Position numbers and translations under genes: made by a program. Shown here one piece after another: positions 39,131-49,476 of a DNA stretch of 64,000 bases. The stretch lies in assembly GCA_963770645.1 (NCBI GenBank), contig CAVYQL010000004.1, forward strand, positions 682,001 to 746,000, read 5' to 3'. Below the pieces are notes generated by a model. That model was not told the origin of the DNA. It was given only the letters and a program-made list of their open reading frames with translations, and made no database searches. The stretch's first letter is position 1; every line of letters begins with the position of its first letter. The stretch is from Bog-473 sp963770645. GTDB lineage: Bacteria; Actinomycetota; Acidimicrobiia; Acidimicrobiales; RAAP-2.

Positions 39131-40915
39131 TCAGCTGGGCGTGGGTGTCGCCATTCCGCCGCCGAGGAGGGCGGGCAGCGCAGTGGCGCGCATACGCGCC
39201 AGGACCCGGTCCGTCACCCGCACCGCGTCGGGGTGGACGCCACCGTTGCGGTCGGCTTGGGCCTGCCACGTGGCGATCCTCCGCTCAAAGACGGTGGGGT
39301 CCTCGAGCTGCGTGCAGTCGATGCTCTCGGTCGTGAGGTCGACGACGATGGTGTCGCCGTCCTCGACCAGTGCAATCGGCCCGCCGAGGATGGCCTCGGG
39401 TGCGACGTGGCCGACGACGAGGCCGACCGATCCGCCCGAGAACCGCGCGTCGGTCATCAGGGCGATGGTGATGTGACGCTCGCGACACAGAGCCGTGATC
39501 CGCGAGGTGGGGTCGAGGAGTTCGGGCATGCCCGGAGCGCCGCGTGGCCCCTCGTAGCGGATCACCACCATGTCGTTGTCCTCGAAGCTGTCCGGACGGC
39601 GGTCGAGGGCCTCGATCAGGGAACGCTCCCCATTGAAGACGCGGGCCCGGCCGATGAAGACGCCGTCCTTCATGCCACCTTCGACGCCGGCGACCTTGAG
39701 GATCGCGCCACCGTTGGGTGCGAGGTTGCCGCGCAGCAGGCGGAGACCGCCGGTGTCCTTGAAGGGCTTGGCAACCGAGTAGATCACGTCGTGATCTGGA
39801 GCGGACGGAGCCAGGCGGGCCAGCTGGACGGCCAGCGTCTCGCCCGTGCAGGTCAGGGTCTCACCGTCGAGGAAACCGGCAGCGAGGAGCTCGTTGACGA
39901 TGACCTGCAGCCCGCCCTTGGCGTCGACGTCGACCATGGAGTAGTCACCGAACGGCCGCATGTTGACCAGTACGGGCAAACGCCGGGAAAGCTGATTGAA
40001 CTCCTCCTGGCTGAGTACCTCGGCCCACAGGTCGATGCCCGCCGCACGCGCGATCTCGACGCTGTGCAGCACCACGTTGGTGGACCCGCCCATGGCAATG
40101 GCGACGGTCAGGGCGTTGCGGAGGGACGAGGGCGTCACGATGTCACGAGGGCGGATGCCCTTGCTCGTGATGGCGAGCAGGCAGTCGACGAGCTGGTCGG
40201 GGAACTCGGTCAGACGGCGCGGGTCGTCCGATGACGGGGACACCATGTGCAGTGGCTCGAGGCCGAGCACCGCGATGAAGGTCTGCATCGTGTTGTACGT
40301 GAACATGCCCCCGCAGCTGCCCTGGCCGGGGCAGGCGTGCAGCGCGAGCCGGGCACGGACCTCGGCGTCCTGGTCGACCGCCTGGAAGGCCGTGACGAGA
40401 TCGATCCTCGCCCCGGTCTCGGGGTCGATCCCGGGTCTGATCGGGCCGTCCGAGAGGATCACCGCGGGGGTGTCGTTCTCGAGCGCGGCGGCGAGCGTCC
40501 CGACCGGCGGCTTGTCGCACGCCACCACGGCGATCAGCCCGGCGACCTTGTTCGCCGCCAGGTGCACGTCCGCAACGTCGTGGACGAGCTCGCGACCGAT
40601 CAGGGAGAACCGCATCTGCGGCGTGCCGTTGAGCTGGCCGTCGGAGACCCCGAGCGTGAATGCCGGCGGGATCAGCCGGACGGGCAGATCGTCCGCGGCG
40701 ATGCGGCGGGACACCGCAGCCTGGACGGCCTGCACCTTCTCAGGGACGCCCAGGTAGCACTGGCTGTCGCCGAGGTTCCCGATGACCGCCCACACCGGGT
40801 CGTGGATCTTGCGGACGTCCTCACCGAGGAACTCGGCCGTGCCGACCCGCTGCACGTCGCGTCCAGGGTTCAGCGACACGAGCGTCGACGTCGGCTTCGA
40901 GTCGTCCGTGGTCAT
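39131..40915 (-). CDS. ilvD: dihydroxy-acid dehydratase/IlvD-Edd family Fe-S dehydratase
   Basis: Fe-S dehydratase of 594 aa that should dehydrate 2,3-dihydroxy-isovalerate and -methylvalerate in Val/Ile/Leu synthesis. The cluster cysteines are visible in NLGDSQCYLGV, VVACDKPPVG and GQGSCGGMFTYNT, and the C-terminal domain has DARFSGGSVGLVVGHVAPEA and GGPIALVEDGDTIVVDL. Around the first motifs it differs from canonical IlvD (for instance ACDKPPVGTLAAAL where CDKxxPG is usual), so a sugar-acid dehydratase role cannot be excluded. I chose the ATG at 40915; a TTG at 40924 adds three codons. It is separate from the ilvBNC operon and no leader was found. Confidence 0.85.
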   Translation of the reverse strand: MTTDDSKPTSTLVSLNPGRDVQRVGTAEFLGEDVRKIHDPVWAVIGNLGDSQCYLGVPEKVQAVQAAVSRRIAADDLPVRLIPPAFTLGVSDGQLNGTPQMRFSLIGRELVHDVADVHLAANKVAGLIAVVACDKPPVGTLAAALENDTPAVILSDGPIRPGIDPETGARIDLVTAFQAVDQDAEVRARLALHACPGQGSCGGMFTYNTMQTFIAVLGLEPLHMVSPSSDDPRRLTEFPDQLVDCLLAITSKGIRPRDIVTPSSLRNALTVAIAMGGSTNVVLHSVEIARAAGIDLWAEVLSQEEFNQLSRRLPVLVNMRPFGDYSMVDVDAKGGLQVIVNELLAAGFLDGETLTCTGETLAVQLARLAPSAPDHDVIYSVAKPFKDTGGLRLLRGNLAPNGGAILKVAGVEGGMKDGVFIGRARVFNGERSLIEALDRRPDSFEDNDMVVIRYEGPRGAPGMPELLDPTSRITALCRERHITIALMTDARFSGGSVGLVVGHVAPEAILGGPIALVEDGDTIVVDLTTESIDCTQLEDPTVFERRIATWQAQADRNGGVHPDAVRVTDRVLARMRATALPALLGGGMATPTPS

Positions 40916-40946
40916 GGGCGCCAAGCATATGGCCGCGCCCGGGCGT

Positions 40947-41096
40947 CTAGGCCGGGGCGGGCACCGTAGAGCGCAACGGGGTCGGCGTCACCTCGACGCC
41001 GATGGTCGGCACCGAACGGTCCATCCAGAGTGGCAGCCACCAGATCATCACCGCGGCCGCCGCGATCATGTTCTGCGGCTTCGGGTCGGGCAGCAC
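40947..41096 (-). CDS. possible small protein, 49 aa
   Basis: A GTG-initiated ORF 15 nt after gatB: LPDPKPQNMIAAAAVMIWWL, then PLWMDRSVPTIGVEVTPTPL and a short tail. It has one short hydrophobic stretch with a WWLPLW cluster. It fills the gap between gatB and the ilvD-like gene and may be the last cistron of the gat operon. It is too short to be sure, since high GC makes chance ORFs common. Confidence 0.35.
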   Translation of the reverse strand: MLPDPKPQNMIAAAAVMIWWLPLWMDRSVPTIGVEVTPTPLRSTVPAPA

Positions 41097-41111
41097 CGCA
41101 GCCGGTCAGCG

Positions 41112-42586
41112 TCAGCCAGCCGCCCCCTTGCGCCGGCGCTGCAGCTCGGCGGCCACTGCCTTCCCATCGGCCTTCCCCTTGGTCGCCCGCATCACCTCAC
41201 CGGTGAAGAGTCCCTGCAGCTTGTCCTCGCCCGCCCTGAAACGCGCCCATTCGTCGGGGTGCGCGGCGAGGATGTCGTCGAGCACCGCGCTCAAGGAGTC
41301 GGCCGCCATGGCCTCGAAGCCCATCTCCGTGGCCAACGCGGCCGGGTCTCCCCCGCCGCGCTCGAGCAGCGCCGCCAGGACTGCCTTGGACTGCGTTGCA
41401 GAGAGCTTCCCGCCTGACTCCATCGCGAGCAATGCGGCGAACGACGCGGGGTCGAGGGCCAACCCGGCCTCGCCCTGCGCGGCGACCTCGTTGGCCGCCC
41501 GGGCTAGGGCGAGCGCGGTGGGCGCACCGGCGTCGGACGCAGCGGTCACCAGCGAATCGAGCCCGAGGTCGACGACGGCGCGTATCTGGTCCGTCTCGGC
41601 CTCGCTGGGCGCGCCGCCCAGTGCGGTGGCGAGTGCAGCCCGGCGGTCCGCCGGCATCGGGCCCAGCCCGTCGCCCACGCGCGTCTGCCAGGCCTCGTCC
41701 GGCGCCAGCGGGACAAGGTCGGGCTCGGGGAAGTAGCGATAGTCGTTCGCCTCCTCCTTGGAACGCATCGACTCGGTGCGCCCCGCCGACTCGTCCCAGT
41801 GCCGCGTCTCCTGGTGCACCGTGCCGCCGCCCTCGAGCACGGCGATCTGGCGTTGGGCCTCGTATTCGATGGCCCGCACCAGCGAGCGCAGCGAGTTGAG
41901 GTTCTTGATCTCGCAGCGGGTGCCGAAGGTGTCGCGGCCCGCTGGCCGGACCGACACGTTGGCGTCGACCCGCATCGAGCCCTCCTCCATGCGGCCGTCC
42001 GAGGCGCCGGTGGCCATGAGGATGCCGCGCAGCTCGGCGGCGTAGGCGCGGGCCTGGGCGGCGGAGCGAATGTCGGGCTCGCTCACGATCTCGACCAGCG
42101 GCACGCCCGAGCGGTTGTAGTCGACCAGCGCGTGGTCGGCTGCATTGATGCGGCCGCTCGCACCGACATGGGTCAGCTTGCCGGTGTCCTCTTCCATGTG
42201 CGCCCGCGTCACTCCGACCCGGGATCCGTCGGGCAGTTCGAGCCACCCGTCCACATTGAGCGGCAGGTCGTACTGGCTGATCTGATAGTCCTTGGCCTGG
42301 TCCGGGTAGAAGTAGTTCTTCCGGGAAAAGACCGACGGACGGATGTCGCAGTGCAGCGCCGCGCCTATCCGCATGGCCAACTCCACGGCGTAGGCGTTGA
42401 GGACCGGGAGCGAGCCGGGCAGCCCGAGGCAGGTCGGGCAGATGTTCACGTTGGGCTCGTCGCCGAACGCGTTGCGGCACCCGCAGAACATCTTGGTCTC
42501 CGTCGCCAGCTCGCAGTGGACCTCGAGGCCGACGACCATCTCCCACTCGCTCACCGCGCCCTTGGCCGTGTCGATGTCGGTCGTGG

Positions 42587-42590
<4 letters not shown>
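41112..42590 (-). CDS. gatB: Asp-tRNA(Asn)/Glu-tRNA(Gln) amidotransferase, subunit B
   Basis: Kinase/tRNA-binding subunit (492 aa) of GatCAB, which amidates misacylated Glu-tRNA(Gln) and/or Asp-tRNA(Asn). EMVVGLEVHCELATETKMF starts the catalytic domain; the zinc-site cysteines are in MFCGCRNAFGDEPNVNICPTCL, and the YFYPDQAKDYQISQYDLPL motif follows. The C-terminal YqeY-like helical tail binds tRNA. The GTG at 42590 overlaps the gatA stop as GTGA. Its presence suggests that the genome lacks a glutaminyl- or asparaginyl-tRNA synthetase, as in most actinobacteria. Confidence 0.96.
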
Positions 42591-44046
<1,456 letters not shown>

Positions 44047-44050
<4 letters not shown>

Positions 44051-44370
44051 GGCGCCTCGCTCCCGATGCGTGGCACTCGGAAGCGGTGGTCCTCGACCGC
44101 CGGCGCCGCCGCCAGGACCTCCTCGCGGTCGAGGCTCGGGCGCGGCTCGTCGGGCCGCAGCACGTTCTCCAAGGCGATGGGGTGCGACGACGGCTCGAGG
44201 TGAGCGAGGTCGAGTGCCGCCACGTCGGCCGCATGGTCGAGCACGGTCCGCAGCTGCGCGGTGAAGAGGTCGACCTCGGCCTCGGTCAGCTCCAGGCGGG
44301 CGAGGCGCGCCACGTGCACGACGTCGTCACGACTGAGCGTGGCGCGCGAGGAGACCGCTTCGTCGCTCAC
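44047..44370 (-). CDS. gatC: Asp-tRNA(Asn)/Glu-tRNA(Gln) amidotransferase, subunit C
   Basis: Small subunit of 107 aa that wraps round GatA and GatB and stabilises them. SRDDVVHVARLARLELTEAEVDLFTAQL is the conserved N-terminal helical motif, with LEPSSHPIALENVLRPDEPRPSL and the C-terminal EEVLAAAP-EDHRFRVPRI segment as in all GatC. The GTG at 44370 overlaps the stop of the upstream esterase gene (GTGA), making four coupled cistrons. Few residues can be compared, but the order gatC-gatA-gatB settles the call. Confidence 0.95.
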
Positions 44371-45141
44371 GGGCGGGTGCCCGATGGCGCGGGCAGCACG
44401 GCACTGAGGAACTCGACGGTCCGCGCCTCGATCTCCTCCTTGTCGAAGTCCAAGGTGGCCACGTGGTAACTGCGTTCGAGCACCACGTGCTCGACGGGTC
44501 CCTTGGCACGAGTCACGAGGAGCTCGCTCGACTTCGGGTCCACCACGTGGTCCTGGGTGCTGGTGAAGACGAGGACCGGGCAGGTCACGGAATCGAGGTC
44601 TGCCGCCACGTCACTCGCGGCGGCGAAGAGAGACAGGGCCGGCCGCAGGGGCAGGCCGGGGTAGGCCGACTCGGTCTCCCCCTCCTTGGCGATGTCCGAA
44701 CCGATGCCCGGTGCCACTTCCTCCCCGCTCTCGAGCATGGACTCGACCAGGGCGACGATGTCGGGATCGGGCGGAGCGAGGATCGGGTTGACCACGGCGA
44801 TGGCTGCGATCTCGGGATGGTGCTCGGCCAGCCAGACGGTCAGCAGCCCGCCCATGGAGAGGCCGACGACCACGACCCCGTCGCTGCGCGCCGCCAGCTC
44901 GGTGTAGGCCTCCTCGGCGGCCGCGGACCAGTCCTCCCAGCGGGTCGGGAGCATGTCGGCGATGTCGGTGCCGTGGCCCGGCAGCAACGGCAGCTCCACG
45001 GTGAAGCCCGCGTCGGACAGCGCCAGCGCCAGGTCGCGCATCGACTGCGGATTGCCGGTGAAGCCGTGGAGCACCGAGCGCGCCGCGGGTGTCGCCGGTC
45101 GCGGAATAGGGCTCGGCACCGGGCATGATGGGCGCGCTCAC
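44367..45141 (-). CDS. alpha/beta hydrolase (Est30/monoacylglycerol lipase-like), apparent 5' frameshift
   Basis: Serine hydrolase with HGFTGNPQSMRDLA, PLLPGHGTD, the nucleophile in GLSMGG, STQDHVVDPKS for the acid and SYHVATLDFDK for the His. This is the Est30/YvaK carboxylesterase or monoacylglycerol lipase group. Homologues begin with a conserved MPGAEPxS segment; here MPGAEPYSATGDTRGA is present (GTG 45141 or ATG 45126) but one frame off from VLHGFTG. A surplus C in the CC at 45074-45075 explains it. The uninterrupted frame alone starts with a GTG at 45119 and ends at 44367. It is the first gene of a four-gene chain with gatCAB. Confidence 0.78.
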
Positions 45142-45253
45142 GGACCGGCAGCCTACCGGTGAGGCGAGTAGGGTTCCGGCGGCCACACGGCTCCGGGGCG
45201 GGGCGACGAGGTCCTGCACCCGCACCAGATCGACGACGAAGGAGCAACCGCAC

Positions 45254-45667
45254 ATGCCGGCGTACCCGTTCCTCAGCGACGAATGGCTCGATGAGGCCCG
45301 CAAGATCCGCGCCGAGTACGAGGGCAAGACGCCCCCCTTCCCCCACAAGGTGCGCATGAACCTCGTGGTGACCGCCGTGCCCTTCTCCGAGGACGACATC
45401 CTGGCGCACATGGACACATCGAGCGGCGAGCTCGTCTTGGACACGGGTCACGTCGATGAGCAGGACCTCAAGGTCACCGTCGACTACGACACGGCGAAGG
45501 CGATTCTCATCGAGGGGAACCCCCAGGCCGGCATGCAGGCCTTCATGGCCGGCAAGGTGCGGGTCGAAGGCGACATGGCGAAGCTCATGGCGCTGCAGGC
45601 GTCGCCTGCCGCCGGCGACTCCAACGCGGCGGAGATGGCCGCGCGCCTGCGCGAGATCACGGAGTAG
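45254..45667 (+). CDS. SCP2 sterol-binding domain protein
   Basis: A 137-aa protein of the SCP-2 fold, which binds sterols or fatty acyl-CoA in a hydrophobic tunnel. It has FLSDEWLDEARKIRAEY, then VDYDTAKAILIEGNPQAGMQ and AFMAGKVRVEGDMAKLMAL; the GKVRVEGD segment is the conserved SCP2 signature. The ATG at 45254 with GGAG about ten bases upstream gives the standard start, and the longer reading to 45125 is spurious. No enzyme is fused to it. Its end overlaps the convergent MFS gene by 11 nt. Confidence 0.88.
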   Translation: MPAYPFLSDEWLDEARKIRAEYEGKTPPFPHKVRMNLVVTAVPFSEDDILAHMDTSSGELVLDTGHVDEQDLKVTVDYDTAKAILIEGNPQAGMQAFMAGKVRVEGDMAKLMALQASPAAGDSNAAEMAARLREITE

Positions 45668-47270
45668 CCAGCTCCGCCTGCCCCGCCCGGGCGCGCCGGC
45701 TCATGGGCCGGATGAACAGCGCGCAGACGACCGAGAGCGCGGCGGCACCCGCACCCACCCAGAACGGGACGCTGAAGCTGTGCAGCACGGACTCGCCGTG
45801 GTTCGCGCCGATGTGGCGATCCAGTGACTCCTGAATGGTCAACACGACCTGGATGCCCGCCACCTCCCCGACCTGGCTGGCCAGTAGCTGGGCCACGCTC
45901 ATCACCCCGTACTCGGACTCGGCCAGCTCGTTGGACATGGTGGCCGACGTGGCCGGCATGGACACCCCCATACCGAGGCCCGAGAGGGCCAACGCGATCA
46001 GGATGACCACCAGCCCCGACCATACGGTGAGCGTGGCGAAGAGGATCATGGAGAAGAGCAGCGCGGCGGTGCCGAAGAGGGTGGCGTTGCGCTCCCCCGT
46101 CCGTATGGTCATGTACCCCGCGATGGGCGCGCTGATGGCGAACACCAGTGGCCGCGCCACCGAGAGGAACCCGACCTGGGAGACGCTGTACCCGTAGACC
46201 TGCTCCATGAGGAGCGGGAAGAGGAAGAAGCCGCCGAAGTAGGCGAAGCTCGAAAAGCCCTTGGCACCCATCGGGAACATGAAGTTGCGCCGGCGCCAGT
46301 AGGTGGTGGGCACCAGGGGCGTGGCAAAGGTGGACTCGCGCCACACGAAGAGGAGGGCGAGGGCGACGGACGCCACGCCGCAGATCACGACGCCGATCGA
46401 GGTCCAGCCGGCGATGGGGCCGATGCTCAGCACGAGCATGGCGGCGGTGACGGACCCGGCCAGGCTCCAACTGCCGACCCAGTCCATGCCCGCCCAGACA
46501 CCTGAGCGGGAGCGTCCCTGCGAGTCGATGGCAGCAGCAGCCCCACCCGGGCCTGCCCGCCGGCCCGAGGGCAACAACACGGCTACGACCACCGACGCGA
46601 CGACGAGCAGCACCAGTTGGCCCCAGAACAGCGTGCGCCAGCCGAAGTACTGGATCACGGGCGAGCCCAACGTCACGCCGAGGACAGGGCCGCCGGCGCC
46701 CACGAGCGACCACCAGCCGAGCGCCTTGACGCGGTCTTCGGGATCGAAGAGCTCGAGGATGATGGCCATGGAAGCCGTCCCCGTGGCGGCACCTTGGACG
46801 CCGTCGAGGGCGCGGGCGAACAGCAGCATCCCGACGTCGGGCGCGGTGGCCGTGAGCACCGCGCTGACCATGGCGCCGAGGAGGCCGAACTGGTACAGCC
46901 GGCGGTGCCCGAACAGGTCACCCGCCTTGCCGAAGAACGGTGCGGCGACCCCGAAAGCCAGCAACGGCCCCGTCGAGGCCCAAGCCAGAACGGAGAGGTT
47001 GGTGTGGAAATCCGCCTTGACCGTCGGCAGCGCCACCACGAAGACGGTGAAGGTGATGTTGAGCGCCAGCAATCCGGCCAGCAGCGCGACCAGCGCCCAC
47101 CATTGGTAACGAGGGCTGCCCACGGCGCGCGCCGAGACGCGCCGGTGCAAGAGCACGAACCAGTTGGTCCCGACTGACCCGTCACCGAGCGGCCCCATCG
47201 CGCCCCCGCCGGGGTCGGCGACCGGATCGAGCAGCGCGTCGGAGCGCTCGAATTCGACTCCGGGAGCCAT
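45657..47270 (-). CDS. MFS transporter, DHA2 (14-TM) drug-efflux type
   Basis: Membrane transporter of about 537 aa with roughly 14 hydrophobic segments, beginning WWALVALLAGLLALNITFTV. Motif A occurs as FGKAGDLFGHRRLY and the segment LDGVQGAATGTASMAIILEL matches motif B/C of the H+-coupled DHA2 family. Such pumps export cationic dyes, antibiotics or amphiphiles; no substrate can be named. I chose the ATG at 47270 over a TTG at 47294. The N-terminal tail of about 50 residues is soluble and acidic. No adjoining TetR or MarR regulator was found. Confidence 0.9.
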   Translation of the reverse strand: MAPGVEFERSDALLDPVADPGGGAMGPLGDGSVGTNWFVLLHRRVSARAVGSPRYQWWALVALLAGLLALNITFTVFVVALPTVKADFHTNLSVLAWASTGPLLAFGVAAPFFGKAGDLFGHRRLYQFGLLGAMVSAVLTATAPDVGMLLFARALDGVQGAATGTASMAIILELFDPEDRVKALGWWSLVGAGGPVLGVTLGSPVIQYFGWRTLFWGQLVLLVVASVVVAVLLPSGRRAGPGGAAAAIDSQGRSRSGVWAGMDWVGSWSLAGSVTAAMLVLSIGPIAGWTSIGVVICGVASVALALLFVWRESTFATPLVPTTYWRRRNFMFPMGAKGFSSFAYFGGFFLFPLLMEQVYGYSVSQVGFLSVARPLVFAISAPIAGYMTIRTGERNATLFGTAALLFSMILFATLTVWSGLVVILIALALSGLGMGVSMPATSATMSNELAESEYGVMSVAQLLASQVGEVAGIQVVLTIQESLDRHIGANHGESVLHSFSVPFWVGAGAAALSVVCALFIRPMSRRARAGQAELATP

Positions 47271-47368
47271 GGCGGACACCCTACCGGCGCCCAATTTGTG
47301 AACTTCGAGAGCCCTCCGTGGCCATATCCTCGGAACGGATTGCGTTCGCGACCAACCGGAGGCATTGC

Positions 47369-47800
47369 ATGGAGACGATCTACGAGCACGCGGGCGGCGA
47401 CGAGGCGCTGCACCGCCTCGAGGAGCTCTTCTACGACAAGGTCCTAGAAGATCCGGTCCTCAGCAGCGTCTTCACCGAGCGCATGGCGACGCACGTTGAT
47501 CATCTGACCTGGTTCACCGCCGAATCCTTCGGCGGTCCGGACTCGTTCACCCGTGAACTCGGATTCGAGCACATCATCGAGGTCCACCGTCATCTCCGGA
47601 TCACCGATGCACAGAAGCAGCGATTCGTGACCCTCTATCTCGAAGCCCTGGACGAGGCAGGCCTGCCCGATGACGAGCCTTTTCGAAACACGGTGCGATC
47701 ACATCTCGAGTTCGGCGCGGACGTTGCCCAGCAGAACTCATGGGCTGAAACGGATTCGGAACTGCATCCCATTCGTGCAGTGCCCCGCTGGTCGTGGTAG
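47369..47800 (+). CDS. glbO: truncated haemoglobin, group II (trHbO-like)
   Basis: 2-on-2 globin of 143 aa. The IYEHAGGDEALHRLEELFYDKVLEDPVLSSVF segment contains helices A-B and the CD region, WFTAESFGGPDSFTRELGF follows, and HRHLRITDAQKQRFVTLYLEALDEAGLP includes the proximal His and the conserved Trp/Tyr pocket region. The group II pattern (residue context FGGP and LPDDEPFR) fits mycobacterial GlbO, which handles oxygen and nitric oxide. GGAGG seven bases before the ATG is a good ribosome site. It ends just before a P450 gene and may share its transcript. Confidence 0.92.
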   Translation: METIYEHAGGDEALHRLEELFYDKVLEDPVLSSVFTERMATHVDHLTWFTAESFGGPDSFTRELGFEHIIEVHRHLRITDAQKQRFVTLYLEALDEAGLPDDEPFRNTVRSHLEFGADVAQQNSWAETDSELHPIRAVPRWSW

Positions 47801-47847
47801 GCCTCGAGAGAGAGCACAAGGATCCGGAAGGGGGCACCATCCCCGAC

Positions 47848-49128
47848 ATGTCCGACATGACGACTCCACCCGAGGTCTTCTCGCCCGAGTTCATGGCCGA
47901 CCCCCTCGCGGAGATCGCCCGCCTGCGCACGCACGATCCCGTGCACTACGTCGAACCCATGGCGCTGTGGCTGGTGACGCGCCACGACGACGTCAAGCGG
48001 CTCATGTCCGACGCGGAGGTGGCCACACCGGACAAGCGCCTGTGGGAGCTCTACGAACCAGCGCCGACCGGGAGCTACGTCCGCTGGCTCGAGGAGAACA
48101 ACCTGCTGGCACTCGAACACGACGACCATCGCCGTGTGCGCCGCCTGGTCACCACCGCCTTCACGCCGAAGGCCATCGCGCGCATGGAGACCCACATCGA
48201 TGAGGTCGTGGCCCGCTTCGCTGCGCCGTTGTCCGGACGCACCGGCGTGGTCGACCTGATGGGCGAATTCACCGACCCGATCCCCAACACGGTCATCAGC
48301 CGGATCACCGGCATCCCGCCTGCCGGGGGCGACGAGCAGCGCTTCCGCCAGCTCGCCCAGGCCGTGATCGCCAACGCCCTGCCGTTCGCACCCGTAGAGG
48401 CCCTGCAGCAGGCCGAGCAGGCCTTGCTCGAGCTGTCGGACTGGGTCCGCGCCATGGCCGTCGAGCGCCAGGCGGAGCCACAAGACGACCTGATCAGCGA
48501 CTTGGTGAGCACCCACGACATGGGAGACCAGATGACACTCGACGAGATCGTCAGTCTCGTCACCGGGCTGGTCAGCGCCGGCAGCGAGACCACGTCGATC
48601 GGCGCCATCGCCGCCATCATGAGCCTGCTGGAGAACCCGCAGGTCTTCGACCAGGTGAAGGCCGACCGCACGCTCGTGCCGCAGACCGTGCTCGAGATCA
48701 TCCGCTACGGCATGGGTGGGCCCGCCGGGCTCCCCCGCTACGCGGTGCGCGACTTCGAGATGCGAGGCAAGCACGTCCGCCAGGGTCAAATGCTCATGTT
48801 GAGCTTCGGCGGCGCCAACCGCGATCCCGAGGTCTTCGCGAACCCCGACGAGTTCGACATCAGGCGGGACAACTCCAATCTGCTGATGTTCGGCTTCGGC
48901 GCCCACTATTGCCTCGGCGTCCACCTGGCCAAGGCGGAGCTGCGCGCCTCGGTCGACGCTTTGTGCGAGTTCCTCCCCACGGGGGCCGAGATCCGCAACG
49001 ATCTCATGGAGTTCCGGCCCATGGGCACGTTCGAGCGGCACACCAACTTCCCCGTCGACTTCTCGGCCGATCTGCCGCTCGGCACGCCCAGCTCGCCGCT
49101 CCAGGCCCCGGTCGCCCCCAGCCCCTGA
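47848..49128 (+). CDS. cytochrome P450, 426 aa
   Basis: Second P450 in the window. I-helix AGSETTSIGAI, ExxR in TVLEIIRYGMGG, and the haem loop FGFGAHYCLGVHLAKAE with the axial Cys are present. The ATG at 47848 (MSDMTTPPEVFSPEF) is preferred to the long reading that begins inside the globin gene. Family assignment by eye is not safe; the pattern MEFRPMGTFERHTNFPVDF near the end resembles CYP125/CYP142-like steroid P450s of actinobacteria, and the SCP2 protein nearby would fit, but this is weak. No redox partner adjoins. Confidence 0.93.
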   Translation: MSDMTTPPEVFSPEFMADPLAEIARLRTHDPVHYVEPMALWLVTRHDDVKRLMSDAEVATPDKRLWELYEPAPTGSYVRWLEENNLLALEHDDHRRVRRLVTTAFTPKAIARMETHIDEVVARFAAPLSGRTGVVDLMGEFTDPIPNTVISRITGIPPAGGDEQRFRQLAQAVIANALPFAPVEALQQAEQALLELSDWVRAMAVERQAEPQDDLISDLVSTHDMGDQMTLDEIVSLVTGLVSAGSETTSIGAIAAIMSLLENPQVFDQVKADRTLVPQTVLEIIRYGMGGPAGLPRYAVRDFEMRGKHVRQGQMLMLSFGGANRDPEVFANPDEFDIRRDNSNLLMFGFGAHYCLGVHLAKAELRASVDALCEFLPTGAEIRNDLMEFRPMGTFERHTNFPVDFSADLPLGTPSSPLQAPVAPSP

Positions 49129-49146
49129 ACGGGTCGACCGCCGCCC

Positions 49147-49461
49147 TCAGCGCAGCCGGCGCAAGCGGTACCACCAGTTCGGGTCGCGGCCGTGCGCGTG
49201 GAAATGGTTCGGGATCTGTCGCATGACACGGTCGATCGACCACCCGTCCGGTCCGAAGCGGGCGTCGGCCACCCTGGTCAGCTGATCGATCATGTGGGTG
49301 ACGTCCTCGTCGGGCGGGGTCGGGCCGTGGTGTTTCCATACGACCATCGGTACCCCGCACACCTCGCAGTCGGCCACCCAGCAGACGTCGTCCTCGTGGT
49401 GCCACTCCGAGAGGCGCGCGGCCTCGCAGAGGTCACAGCTGGGATCGAAGGGAAGCGCCAC
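49147..49461 (-). CDS. hypothetical protein with CxxC pairs and HxHxH-like motif, 104 aa
   Basis: Small soluble protein with two CxxC pairs (CDLC near residue 9 and CEVC near 32), the segment MVVWKHHGPTPPDEDVTHMI, and IPNHFHAHGRDPNWWYRL near the end. HFHAH recalls the histidine triad of HIT-fold proteins, and the CxxC pairs suggest a zinc knuckle as in some HIT members, but I cannot place it confidently. It lies between a P450 (opposite strand) and the PASTA kinase. The ATG at 49461 is clean. Confidence 0.7.
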   Translation of the reverse strand: MALPFDPSCDLCEAARLSEWHHEDDVCWVADCEVCGVPMVVWKHHGPTPPDEDVTHMIDQLTRVADARFGPDGWSIDRVMRQIPNHFHAHGRDPNWWYRLRRLR

Positions 49462-49476
49462 GGCCTGCCGCGGAAG

